Positions 1 to 5,153 of a stretch of 5,153 bases of DNA are shown piece after piece. Every line of letters begins with the position of its first letter. Position 1 is the first letter of the stretch. A program made the translations under genes and the position numbers. The stretch comes from Candidatus Cloacimonadota bacterium (GTDB lineage Bacteria; Cloacimonadota; Cloacimonadia; Cloacimonadales; JAIOQZ01). Where the stretch lies: assembly GCA_021106755.1 (NCBI GenBank), contig JAIOTM010000377.1, positions 1-5,153 of the forward strand, written 5' to 3'. The notes below the pieces were generated by a model. The model ran no database searches and was not told where the DNA came from. It worked only from the letters and a program-made list of their open reading frames with translations.

Positions 1-123
1 TAAAGTAACTCATATATGGTGCTATCTTATTAGCAAGGCTTATCTTGTAAACATATTTTATCAGTTTTTTATTAGCGAACAAAAAAAATGGGTGGCTTGG
101 GTAAGAAGGTTTTTAGAGTGCAC
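1..123. other. AT-rich non-coding end downstream of the PPC gene
   Basis: This stretch lies downstream of the leftward PPC-domain gene. It is AT-rich, with an A8 run at 81-88 and the octamer TTATTAGC twice (27-34 and 69-76). I see no clear stem followed by a T-run that would act as a terminator on either strand. A leftward ATG at 11-13 could begin a neighbouring gene that runs off the window, but it has no ribosome binding site and only four codons are visible, so no gene is called. Confidence 0.5.
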
Positions 124-624
124 TCATATAAGCATACCATCTAATACTACATTAATATCCGCATCACTGGGCAATACGCAGGTAGCCGCATCAGGATGAT
201 CTGGCGAAGGTATATTCGCACCGGAAAGAGTTACTGTATAGTTTCCTGATGCCACAGATAAATAATGGTTTCTCACTGCAAAATAGTAAGTTCCGGAAGA
301 AGGGGTAATCATTGAAACTCTGGATTGCAAACCGCAATAATCATTATTAGAGTCAATTAAATCATAACCGTTGGGTTGATAGAGAAAAAGCTCTGTGTCA
401 CCAGATGTACCAACGCAGGTGTGGATTTCTATTGTATCCCCTACCAGTGTTTCAAATTTCCAGTAATCAGCATCATAGGCTATTAAATTGCCTGTGTGAG
501 CACCATTTCCAACAAGTAGAACATTGGTTTCCCACCAGTCGTCATTTGGTTCGATTTCTGACACTGTAAATGCAAGTGCGCATAACAAAAACAGGAAAAT
601 GACAAAAGACCCTTTCTTTTTCAT
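124..624 (-). CDS. Secreted PPC-domain protein, C-terminally truncated
   Basis: This is a 166-residue exported protein. Residues 1 to about 20 form a signal peptide (Lys-rich start, then a Phe/Leu-rich core). Cys15 is not in a lipobox, because Leu precedes it, so cleavage by signal peptidase I is more likely. Mature residues 25-134 match the bacterial pre-peptidase C-terminal (PPC) beta-sandwich: an EPND opening, DADYWKFE, GDTIEI, DTELFLY, and the closing GTYYFAVRN...GNYTVTL. Cys70 and Cys97 could form a disulfide. PPC domains usually sit beside secreted peptidases or other catalytic domains and help binding or secretion, but none is present here. After a short linker, residues 147-166 resemble the opening of another repeat domain (A-x-x-V-x-P-x-x, then V-x-L-D-G-x-L-I), where a Trp normally follows. 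TGA takes that place, so the protein looks cut short. The start is fixed by AAAGGAG six nt upstream. Export and the domain are fairly certain; the role is unknown. Confidence 0.85.
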   Translation of the reverse strand: MKKKGSFVIFLFLLCALAFTVSEIEPNDDWWETNVLLVGNGAHTGNLIAYDADYWKFETLVGDTIEIHTCVGTSGDTELFLYQPNGYDLIDSNNDYCGLQSRVSMITPSSGTYYFAVRNHYLSVASGNYTVTLSGANIPSPDHPDAATCVLPSDADINVVLDGMLI

Positions 625-630
625 GGATAA

Positions 631-637
631 CTCCTTT
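631..637 (-). promoter_or_regulatory. Strong ribosome binding site of the PPC gene
   Basis: On the minus strand this reads AAAGGAG and lies six nt before the ATG at 624. It is the strongest Shine-Dalgarno match in the window. It supports this start and suggests that the gene is translated independently of the cluster upstream. Confidence 0.75.
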
Positions 638-664
638 GAAATGGATTAAATTACTAAAATAAGC

Positions 665-692
665 CTTATAAGGTGTTTCTGAAATATTGCAG
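665..692 (-). promoter_or_regulatory. Possible promoter of the PPC gene
   Basis: On the minus strand TATAAG (670-665) matches the -10 consensus at five of six positions. CTGCAA (692-687) sits 16 nt upstream as a weak -35 with three of six matches. The -10 lies about 40 nt before the start codon, a reasonable distance. It is embedded in the perfect palindrome CCTTATAAGG (664-673), which could be chance or a small operator. The call rests on consensus matching alone. Confidence 0.3.
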
Positions 693-930
693 GAATTCAA
701 AAAAAAATCTATAATCCCGCCTTTCCACATCTATTCAGTTTCATTTCTCAGGTAAATCTAAAACCTTATTCCTCAGAGTCAAGAACATTTCCGCTTGTAG
801 CTAAAAAATAGTGAATCCATTTTCCCTGCCGGAATTGCAAAAAGATATTGAGAAGCCAGAAGAGTATTTTTTCGATTAAACAATTTTTCTAAAAACCGTG
901 ACGCATTTAGAACTAATTTTTCCGATAGGA

Positions 931-959
931 GAAACATGTTTCGAGGTTTTCAAATCCTC
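931..959 (-). repeat. Two adjacent inverted repeats after the NAGPA-like gene
   Basis: Two small dyads lie 16 to 46 nt past the stop codon of the NAGPA-like gene. The first (943-959) pairs GAGG with CCTC, with a further short A/T pairing after one mismatch. The second (931-942) is the perfect 12-nt palindrome GAAACATGTTTC. Neither is followed by a T-run on the minus strand, so they do not make a standard intrinsic terminator. They could be a weak or Rho-assisted 3' end, a mRNA 3' stabiliser, or a protein-binding palindrome. Confidence 0.4.
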
Positions 960-974
960 TAACTCAAAAATAAA

Positions 975-1958
975 TTATCGTTTGTAGAGAGCGAGGACGG
1001 AGATGATTTTCCGGTATCCGTTTTGAATTAATTTGTCACGATACATTATCTGGGTTGAACTGCCGCCATCAAGATTAAGGGCACTATCGAAACCTTCTTG
1101 AAAGAGAAAATCCGCAAACTCTGATATGGTAATTTCGTTTTCACTGAAAAGCGGGTTATCGGTAGCGATGAAGTAGCAATCCGCTCCCTTCAGAGCGACA
1201 GCGGAGCGAAAATGCCTGTTCTGTTTCCATTCAGCAACTATTTTCCCATTCTCTATCAGCAATGGATAAGACTCTAACACTACCTGATTATCAGCCGACA
1301 AATCTACTGTTCTGCTTATTATAGATGATTCTTCATTTACAACAAAGTATGCTTTGGTTCGATAATCGAATGCTTTGTCCGAATGCACATCACTACCGCT
1401 TTTCTGATATCCAAGCAACTGCCCGTCTTTGAGGAAGAATCCACCATTTATCGCGGCTACCGCTCCTGGTGCGATTTCACGGATATGCCCCGGTTTATCG
1501 CCAACCATCAGTTCCAGCTTGTATTCTGAAAACTGGGATGCCGGAATGCGGATTACATGAAATCTTACTAATCGCTCACCTATCTCATAATAACGGGTAT
1601 AGTAAGAAATCTGATTACCAGATTGTGGCGGTTCATCTTTGTAAAAAAACGTTGCTATCTGTCTGTAGGAACTGCGACTCCAACGCTCTAATATACGGGG
1701 GCGGGGATTAACCTGAAGGAAGATAACATCATCTTCCTGCAAGTGGTCAAAACTGCCACGTTTAGACGCGATATGCTGATTGAGTTTCTTAAAATGGGTA
1801 TAAGGTGTATCGGACGCATGAGCTTTATAGATTCCGTAAAAGGTGTCCCCTTTGCGTACTTCGTAGCGATTTACTTTTTCCGGTAGCAATTGCAGAATCA
1901 GAAAAACCAGTAGAGCAATAATCAGGATAAAGAGGGCTATAAAGAGGTTTTTTTTCAT
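975..1958 (-). CDS. Membrane-anchored LysM and phosphodiester glycosidase (NAGPA-like) protein
   Basis: This is a 327-residue envelope protein in three parts. Residues 4-23 form one hydrophobic helix after a short Lys-rich start, probably an uncleaved N-terminal anchor in the inner membrane. Residues 30-84 resemble a LysM module (YEVRKGDTFYGIY, then LNQH and L-x-E-D-D-V-I-F), which in the family binds peptidoglycan. Residues about 130-326 match the phosphodiester glycosidase family related to human NAGPA, the enzyme that uncovers mannose-6-phosphate. Visible hallmarks are AAINGGFF (168-175), an R-S-A-V-A-L segment at 251-256, and NLDGGSST (295-302), the family signature loop. Bacterial members act outside the cytoplasm on sugar or wall phosphodiesters, but the substrate here cannot be read from sequence. 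The start codon overlaps the rnz stop codon as ATGA, and no good ribosome binding site precedes it, so translation probably depends on coupling to rnz. The family call is firm; the LysM is weaker. Confidence 0.88.
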   Translation of the reverse strand: MKKNLFIALFILIIALLVFLILQLLPEKVNRYEVRKGDTFYGIYKAHASDTPYTHFKKLNQHIASKRGSFDHLQEDDVIFLQVNPRPRILERWSRSSYRQIATFFYKDEPPQSGNQISYYTRYYEIGERLVRFHVIRIPASQFSEYKLELMVGDKPGHIREIAPGAVAAINGGFFLKDGQLLGYQKSGSDVHSDKAFDYRTKAYFVVNEESSIISRTVDLSADNQVVLESYPLLIENGKIVAEWKQNRHFRSAVALKGADCYFIATDNPLFSENEITISEFADFLFQEGFDSALNLDGGSSTQIMYRDKLIQNGYRKIISVLALYKR

Positions 1959-2920
1959 TGGGGATTGGGTAACAATTCGCCTTTACGGTTGAGGATATAA
2001 CTGTGTAAGTCGCCAGCTAATAAACAGTTTCCCTTGTAAACCGACACAGCTTCTTCTAACATGTCCCGTATATCTACTCCCTTGGCACGGTGAGCGTATC
2101 GGGGACTGAAATGAGTGAGAATCAGATTTCGTACTCCCGCCGTCTGTGCCGCTGTGGCAGTTTGAAGGGCTGTGGAGTGTTGAAAGCCTTTTTCTGATCT
2201 GTCCCTGTCCTCTTGCAGGTGGGTAGCTTCGTGGATAAGCAAATCAACAGACTTGATTACCGGAATCAGAGAATCAGGATCGCTGTTATCCCCCGCGATA
2301 AAAACTTTTCGTCCAGTGATTGGCTTTCCGGTATAGAGATTGCCGTCAATGGTTCGACCATCTGACAGAGTGATGGTTTTACCGCTTTTCAGGTCGGCAA
2401 AAACAGGTCCGGGCGGGATATTTTCCCGCCGGGCTTTCTCAATATCAAAACGACCTGGCTTGTCGTGCTCGCGTATTAAATATCCATAGCATTCTGGATT
2501 GTGTTTCATAGTCCAGGAAGTTACCTTTGCTTCTGGTGTTTCTAACAGGAGCTTGCCGGGAGCGGAGATATGATAGTGAATCGTGTAATGAAGATTCAAA
2601 TCCACCTGTTTGAAAACAGTTTCCAGAAGCTGTTGACTGCCCGGAGGGGCATAAATATTCAGGGGAGATGTAATGCCATTTACGTCGCGAGTTGCCAAGA
2701 GACCAAAAAGCCCGAAAACGTGATCTCCGTGTAAGTGGGAAATAAAAATATGTTTAAGGTGAGCAAAAGAAAACCGGGTGTAAAGAAGCCGACACTGAGC
2801 ACCTTCGCCGCAGTCAAACAGTAGCCAGTCTGGATTTTGAGTAAAACGGAACGCCAGCGATGAAAGAAATCGCTTCCGGGTTGGTGCTGCTGCCGAAGTT
2901 CCTAAAAAAGTAAACTGCAT
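1955..2920 (-). CDS. rnz: Ribonuclease Z (tRNA 3' endonuclease)
   Basis: This is a complete 321-residue cytoplasmic metallo-beta-lactamase-fold nuclease that cuts the 3' trailer from tRNA precursors, leaving a 3'-OH end. The N-terminus FLGTSAAAPT is typical. The zinc motif is SHLHGDH (His62, His64, Asp66, His67). Other ligands are His140 (MKHNPECYGY), Asp211 (AGDN) and His270 (LTHFSPRY), and the conserved His248 lies in HST. Residues 166-190 (IPPGPVFADLKSGKTI) match the family exosite arm that grips the tRNA elbow, which separates it from other metallo-beta-lactamase proteins. The length is normal for bacterial RNase Z. Asn212 stands where Thr is usual in the GDT motif, which is probably tolerated. 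The start lies 1 nt past the stop of the membrane metalloprotease gene and has only a weak purine-rich stretch (GCGGA) upstream, so translation is likely coupled. The stop overlaps the NAGPA-like gene by 4 nt. Confidence 0.95.
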   Translation of the reverse strand: MQFTFLGTSAAAPTRKRFLSSLAFRFTQNPDWLLFDCGEGAQCRLLYTRFSFAHLKHIFISHLHGDHVFGLFGLLATRDVNGITSPLNIYAPPGSQQLLETVFKQVDLNLHYTIHYHISAPGKLLLETPEAKVTSWTMKHNPECYGYLIREHDKPGRFDIEKARRENIPPGPVFADLKSGKTITLSDGRTIDGNLYTGKPITGRKVFIAGDNSDPDSLIPVIKSVDLLIHEATHLQEDRDRSEKGFQHSTALQTATAAQTAGVRNLILTHFSPRYAHRAKGVDIRDMLEEAVSVYKGNCLLAGDLHSYILNRKGELLPNPQ

Positions 2921-2921
2921 A

Positions 2922-3545
2922 TTACTGTCCGCTTGTGCTTATCCTGAATAATATTGGAAAAAAAGCATTCGATACTTCTGATAGATAACAGAATATAAAA
3001 ACTATCCAAAACCAATTTATTATGACAATAATTATGGTCGAGAATATTTTACCGCTTTCTTTGATGTCACTTTGCCGAAGAGAGAAATCGCGGCTTACTC
3101 TTACAATGTAAACACTCCAGCTAATAACGACCGTAAAGCCATACCACCAGCGGAAGGAAACCGGGATAAAAATGCCACACAGTAACACGATAACAAGATA
3201 AACAGGCAGGAAATAAGGAGCTAACCGTATAATCCAGTTACTTGTTCCCTGTATTGTAACTGACCCCTCTTTTCCCGTTGCGCGGAAAGAAGTAATCCGT
3301 TTAAGCATCAGTACTGCTACAAGCATGTGCGTCCACTCGTGGCTCATGTTTGCCAGCAGACGATTGCTGTTACGAGTCAGCATGACATAGAGCGGAGTAA
3401 AAATAACTGTCGCGACTCCATACTGCCACAATTTCGTAATCTGTGTTTCATTGCGGATAAGCTCTATATGCAGTAGCGACTCAATGAAGAGATACACCAA
3501 CAGTAGCAGGAACATCCACTTTACAAAACTTCTGAGAAATCGCAT
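2922..3545 (-). CDS. Integral membrane zincin, M50B-like putative metallopeptidase
   Basis: This is a 207-residue membrane protein with about five hydrophobic segments (near residues 7-25, 42-57, 108-128, 135-150 and 168-190). HEWTH at 69-73 fits the HExxH zinc-binding motif, in the setting NMSHEWTHMLVAVLML, which resembles the helix of M50-type intramembrane peptidases. Downstream, SRDFSLRQSD (151-160) supplies Asp153 and Asp160, either of which might be the third metal ligand, like the [T/S]DW segment of M50B-like proteins. The substrate is unknown, and peptidase activity is inferred from the motif alone. I chose the ATG at 3545 because GAGG lies eight nt upstream and a membrane helix follows at once. 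An in-frame ATG at 3662 would add 39 polar residues and would overlap the divergent EIIA gene. It is the first gene of a leftward cluster with rnz and the NAGPA-like gene. No symbol is justified. Confidence 0.75.
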   Translation of the reverse strand: MRFLRSFVKWMFLLLLVYLFIESLLHIELIRNETQITKLWQYGVATVIFTPLYVMLTRNSNRLLANMSHEWTHMLVAVLMLKRITSFRATGKEGSVTIQGTSNWIIRLAPYFLPVYLVIVLLCGIFIPVSFRWWYGFTVVISWSVYIVRVSRDFSLRQSDIKESGKIFSTIIIVIINWFWIVFIFCYLSEVSNAFFPILFRISTSGQ

Positions 3546-3553
3546 GTTTTCAA

Positions 3554-3557
3554 CCTC
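3554..3557 (-). promoter_or_regulatory. Ribosome binding site that sets the start of the membrane zincin
   Basis: GAGG on the minus strand lies eight nt before the ATG at 3545. It decides for this start over the in-frame ATG 117 nt further upstream at 3662. Confidence 0.55.
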
Positions 3558-3680
3558 AATTAGCACAAGAAAAAAGTTTTGCACCGATTGTCTATAGAAA
3601 TAGCCCTTTTTTTGAAAGATATGCTTCGCGTTTGCGTTATATTGAAGTGATTCGACAAGCATTTCTTCTTTACATTATCT

Positions 3681-3684
3681 GGAG
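3681..3684 (+). promoter_or_regulatory. Probable ribosome binding site of the EIIA gene
   Basis: GGAG lies four nt before the ATG at 3689. The spacing is short but usable, and it is the best match near any candidate start of this gene. Confidence 0.45.
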
Positions 3685-3688
3685 TGAA

Positions 3689-4153
3689 ATGCTTTTGGAA
3701 TTTATGAATATTATTCGACGAGATATGATAGCTTGCGGAGTTCACTGCGGTAGTAAACAAGAGTGTCTTCAGTCGATGACTCGAATGCTTGAAGTTGGGG
3801 GAATTGTTTCTTCCGCTGAGGAGTTTTTAATAGCTGTAAATGAGCGGGAGAAAGCACTTTCTACGGGAATAGGCTACAGGATTGCCATACCTCACGCATA
3901 TTCTAAGACTGCTCTTCAGTTAAAAACAGCCGTATATCTCCTTGACAACGAAATAGATTTCGACGCACTTGACGGGCAATCGGTACGATTAGTGCTAATG
4001 ACAGCGATACCGGAAAAGGATATGCGTAGTTATCCGGAACTTTTGAAACGCTTATCGGGTTTACTCCAACAGGAGACAACGCGGAAACAGTTATTAGAAG
4101 CAACAGGTGCTGATGAAATGTTTGAAATATTGAAAAGGTTGAATGAGGATTAA
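3689..4153 (+). CDS. PTS EIIA-type (PtsN/fructose family) phosphotransferase domain protein
   Basis: This is a 154-residue soluble protein made of one EIIA type-2 domain. In this family a His accepts phosphate from the HPr-like carrier, either to pass it to a sugar permease or, in PtsN (EIIA-Ntr), for regulation. The signature is clear: NEREKALSTGIGYRIAIPHA (51-70), with the phospho-acceptor His69. The N-terminal helix with GVHCGSKQECLQSM (17-30) and the segment FDALDGQSVRLVLMTAIPEKD (91-111) also match PtsN across its length. At the position of the second active-site His (in PtsN, the His of KTHL) this protein has Tyr115 in RSYPEL, so phosphotransfer may be altered. No EIIB or EIIC domain is adjacent, which favours a regulatory role. 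The ATG at 3689 is chosen for its GGAG and fit to family length. A TTG at 3632 and an ATG at 3704 are alternatives. Its stop lies 1 nt before the next gene. Confidence 0.88.
   Translation: MLLEFMNIIRRDMIACGVHCGSKQECLQSMTRMLEVGGIVSSAEEFLIAVNEREKALSTGIGYRIAIPHAYSKTALQLKTAVYLLDNEIDFDALDGQSVRLVLMTAIPEKDMRSYPELLKRLSGLLQQETTRKQLLEATGADEMFEILKRLNED
4145..4148 (+). promoter_or_regulatory. Ribosome binding site that sets the start of the PorV/PorQ gene
   Basis: GAGG, inside the last codons of the EIIA gene, lies six nt before the ATG at 4155. It supports that start over an in-frame ATG at 4143, which would place the ribosome binding site inside the coding frame and add four residues before the signal peptide. 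Confidence 0.65.
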
Positions 4154-4154
4154 A

Positions 4155-5105
4155 ATGATAAAAAGCAAATTAGTATGGATACTCTTGCTGATGTTGATCA
4201 GCAGTTTGTGGGGCATACACGATGATGCCGGAACAAGCGGATTTAACTTTCTGAAGATGAACTTTTCCACACGGGCGGCGGCGATGGGTAACGCCTACAC
4301 GGGGCTGTCAAATGATGCCGATGGTGTTTTTTTCAATCCTGCCGGATTAGTAAGAACAACAAGAATGGAATTGGCTACAACCTATCTGAATTATTTCGAA
4401 GGCTATAATGGCGGTTCTCTCGCGTTTGTTCTTCCGGTTGAGAAGAACATTCGTCTGGCAACGTTTATTCAGTTCTTAACCACCAGCGATATAGAAAAAA
4501 CCCTTGTTGACGCCGCTGGTAACTATGCCGGAACAGACGGAACATTCGGCTCTACCGACTTTGTTGTTGGTCTCAGTTATGCCCGGGTTCTAAACGATGT
4601 CCTCTACCTTGGTAGTAACTTAAAATTCATCAGCGAAACAATTGACGACAATAACGCCGTAGCAATAGCGGGGGATATTTCTTTGATGCACCGGACTACA
4701 AATGACGACTTGATGCTTGGCGCGTCGCTTCGCAATGTTGGAAAACAACTTACCTATTTTACTGATGCTGAATACGCTGAAGGATTACCTACAGTCGCCG
4801 AAGTGGGATTTAGTTATCATCCACTGGAGCAACTCTATGCTAATCTGGATATTTGTAAGCCCTTAACATCGGATATCTACGGAAAACTTGGCGTGGAATA
4901 TAAAGTACACCGATTACTGTCTTTGCGCGGAGGCTACAAAACTAATGCCGCTGATTGGAAATTGGGTGGTGACTATGACTGGCTTTCTGGTGTTTCAATG
5001 GGATTTGGGGTTTGCTGGAAGAGCTACATGATAGATTACGCCGCAGTTTCTTATGGAGATTTAGGCCTTGTAAATCAGTTCTCAATAAAGTATTTGTTTA
5101 AGTAG
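4155..5105 (+). CDS. PorV/PorQ-family outer-membrane beta-barrel protein
   Basis: This is a 316-residue exported protein. Residues 1-20 form a signal peptide (MIKSK, a Leu/Ile/Trp core, ending near SSLWG). The mature start follows the family pattern: DDAGTSGFNFLKMNFSTRAA at 23-42, MGNAYTGLSNDADGVFFNPAGL at 44-65, the signature stretch of PorV/PorQ (UPF0164-like) proteins. The rest is alternating polar and hydrophobic strands with frequent Gly and Tyr (for example GGSLAFVLP, STDFVVGLSYARV, YLGSNLKFI, MLGASLRNVG), ending in a final strand FSIKYLF, as expected of an outer-membrane barrel. PorV in Bacteroidetes works with type IX secretion, shuttling cargo to the surface. Many FCB relatives carry paralogues of unknown role, so a T9SS role here is not established. 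The gene begins 1 nt past the EIIA stop, and its ribosome binding site lies inside EIIA, so the two are probably cotranscribed and coupled. Confidence 0.88.
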   Translation: MIKSKLVWILLLMLISSLWGIHDDAGTSGFNFLKMNFSTRAAAMGNAYTGLSNDADGVFFNPAGLVRTTRMELATTYLNYFEGYNGGSLAFVLPVEKNIRLATFIQFLTTSDIEKTLVDAAGNYAGTDGTFGSTDFVVGLSYARVLNDVLYLGSNLKFISETIDDNNAVAIAGDISLMHRTTNDDLMLGASLRNVGKQLTYFTDAEYAEGLPTVAEVGFSYHPLEQLYANLDICKPLTSDIYGKLGVEYKVHRLLSLRGGYKTNAADWKLGGDYDWLSGVSMGFGVCWKSYMIDYAAVSYGDLGLVNQFSIKYLFK

Positions 5106-5153
5106 GTTATAAATCCACATTATGCGGTAGGAAATGAACTTTTCAACAAGACA
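5106..5153. other. Short tail after the PorV/PorQ gene
   Basis: These 48 nt hold no hairpin with a T-run. An ATG at 5134 opens a rightward frame to the window end, six full codons reading MNFSTR. An AGG lies only two nt before it, too close for a normal ribosome binding site. It may be the start of a downstream gene or chance, so no gene is called. Confidence 0.35.

Larger units (their letters stand above)
625..974. other. 350-nt intergenic region between the NAGPA-like and PPC genes
   Basis: This AT-rich gap separates two leftward genes. Its left end holds the ribosome binding site and possible promoter of the PPC gene, and its right end holds two inverted repeats just past the stop codon of the NAGPA-like gene. 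One leftward frame (779-937, 52 codons) is open but lacks a nearby ribosome binding site and any recognisable domain. No tRNA-like fold and no known riboswitch core is evident. The gap is long compared with the 1-nt and overlapping junctions elsewhere in the window, so it may carry regulatory or repeated sequence. Confidence 0.5.
3546..3688. promoter_or_regulatory. Divergent intergenic region with promoters for both gene clusters
   Basis: This 143-nt AT-rich spacer must hold the start signals for both directions unless longer transcripts enter. Rightward, TTGAAA (3612-3617) is a five-of-six -35 match and TATATT (3638-3643) a five-of-six -10 match, but the 20-nt spacing is longer than ideal. 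Leftward, TATAGA (3596-3591) is a possible -10, about 46 nt before the zincin start, with no good -35. Exact promoters are therefore uncertain. The function of the region is inferred from gene orientation. Confidence 0.45.

Noticed and set aside
20..60. Possible terminator hairpin around TTAGCAAGGCTTA
   Set aside because: The arms pair with a mismatch over only about five bases, and no T-run follows in the right place.
542..730. 62-codon leftward frame overlapping the start of the PPC gene
   Set aside because: It overlaps the PPC signal peptide in another frame, shows no domain, and the PPC gene has a far stronger ribosome binding site.
779..937. 52-codon leftward frame in the intergenic region
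   Set aside because: It starts inside the palindrome at 931-942, has no nearby ribosome binding site, and has no recognisable domain or signal peptide.
1469..1711. 80-codon rightward frame inside the NAGPA-like gene
   Set aside because: It is antisense to a well-supported coding region and has no family features.
3546..3662. Longer N-terminus for the membrane zincin from the ATG at 3662
   Set aside because: The added 39 residues are unlike a membrane protein start, while the ATG at 3545 has GAGG at good spacing and leads directly into a membrane helix.
3560..3760. 66-codon leftward frame across the divergent spacer
   Set aside because: It overlaps the EIIA start and the spacer, reads as low-complexity polar sequence and has no ribosome binding site support.
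3903..4103. 66-codon leftward frame inside the EIIA gene
   Set aside because: It is antisense to a clear EIIA domain and has no supporting features.
1..5153. CRISPR array, insertion sequence, phage or defence genes
   Set aside because: No regularly spaced repeats, transposase motifs, terminal inverted repeats or defence-family motifs are visible in any frame.

Overview
This 5.15-kb window looks like ordinary chromosome from an anaerobic Gram-negative bacterium of the FCB group. Candidatus Cloacimonadota is my best guess. The reasons are a PorV/PorQ-type outer-membrane protein, a small secreted pre-peptidase C-terminal (PPC) domain protein with the repeat style common in that phylum, and AT-rich, tightly packed genes. 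No rRNA, tRNA or mobile element is visible, so the taxonomic call is an inference.

Layout. Two gene groups diverge from a 143-nt spacer at 3546-3688. Leftward runs a compact three-gene cluster: a membrane protein with an HEWTH zincin motif (2922-3545), then ribonuclease Z (1955-2920) after a 1-nt gap, then a membrane-anchored LysM plus phosphodiester-glycosidase (NAGPA-like) protein (975-1958) that overlaps rnz by 4 nt (ATGA). A 350-nt non-coding stretch (625-974) with two small inverted repeats follows. Next comes a separate leftward gene for a secreted PPC-domain protein (124-624), with its own strong ribosome binding site. Its reading frame stops exactly where a conserved Trp of a second C-terminal domain would be expected. 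Rightward runs a two-gene cluster: a PtsN/fructose-type EIIA phosphotransferase domain protein (3689-4153) and, 1 nt later, a PorV/PorQ-family outer-membrane beta-barrel protein (4155-5105).

How the genes relate. The leftward cluster joins a tRNA-processing housekeeping enzyme to two envelope proteins. The rightward pair joins a phosphorelay regulator to an outer-membrane protein. Both arrangements fit envelope-related genes packed around housekeeping ones, and the sequence gives no direct functional link. I see no convincing new defence, mobile or RNA system here. The observations most worth checking are the truncated PPC protein, the EIIA that lacks the usual second active-site His, and the conservation of the metalloprotease-rnz-NAGPA cluster.
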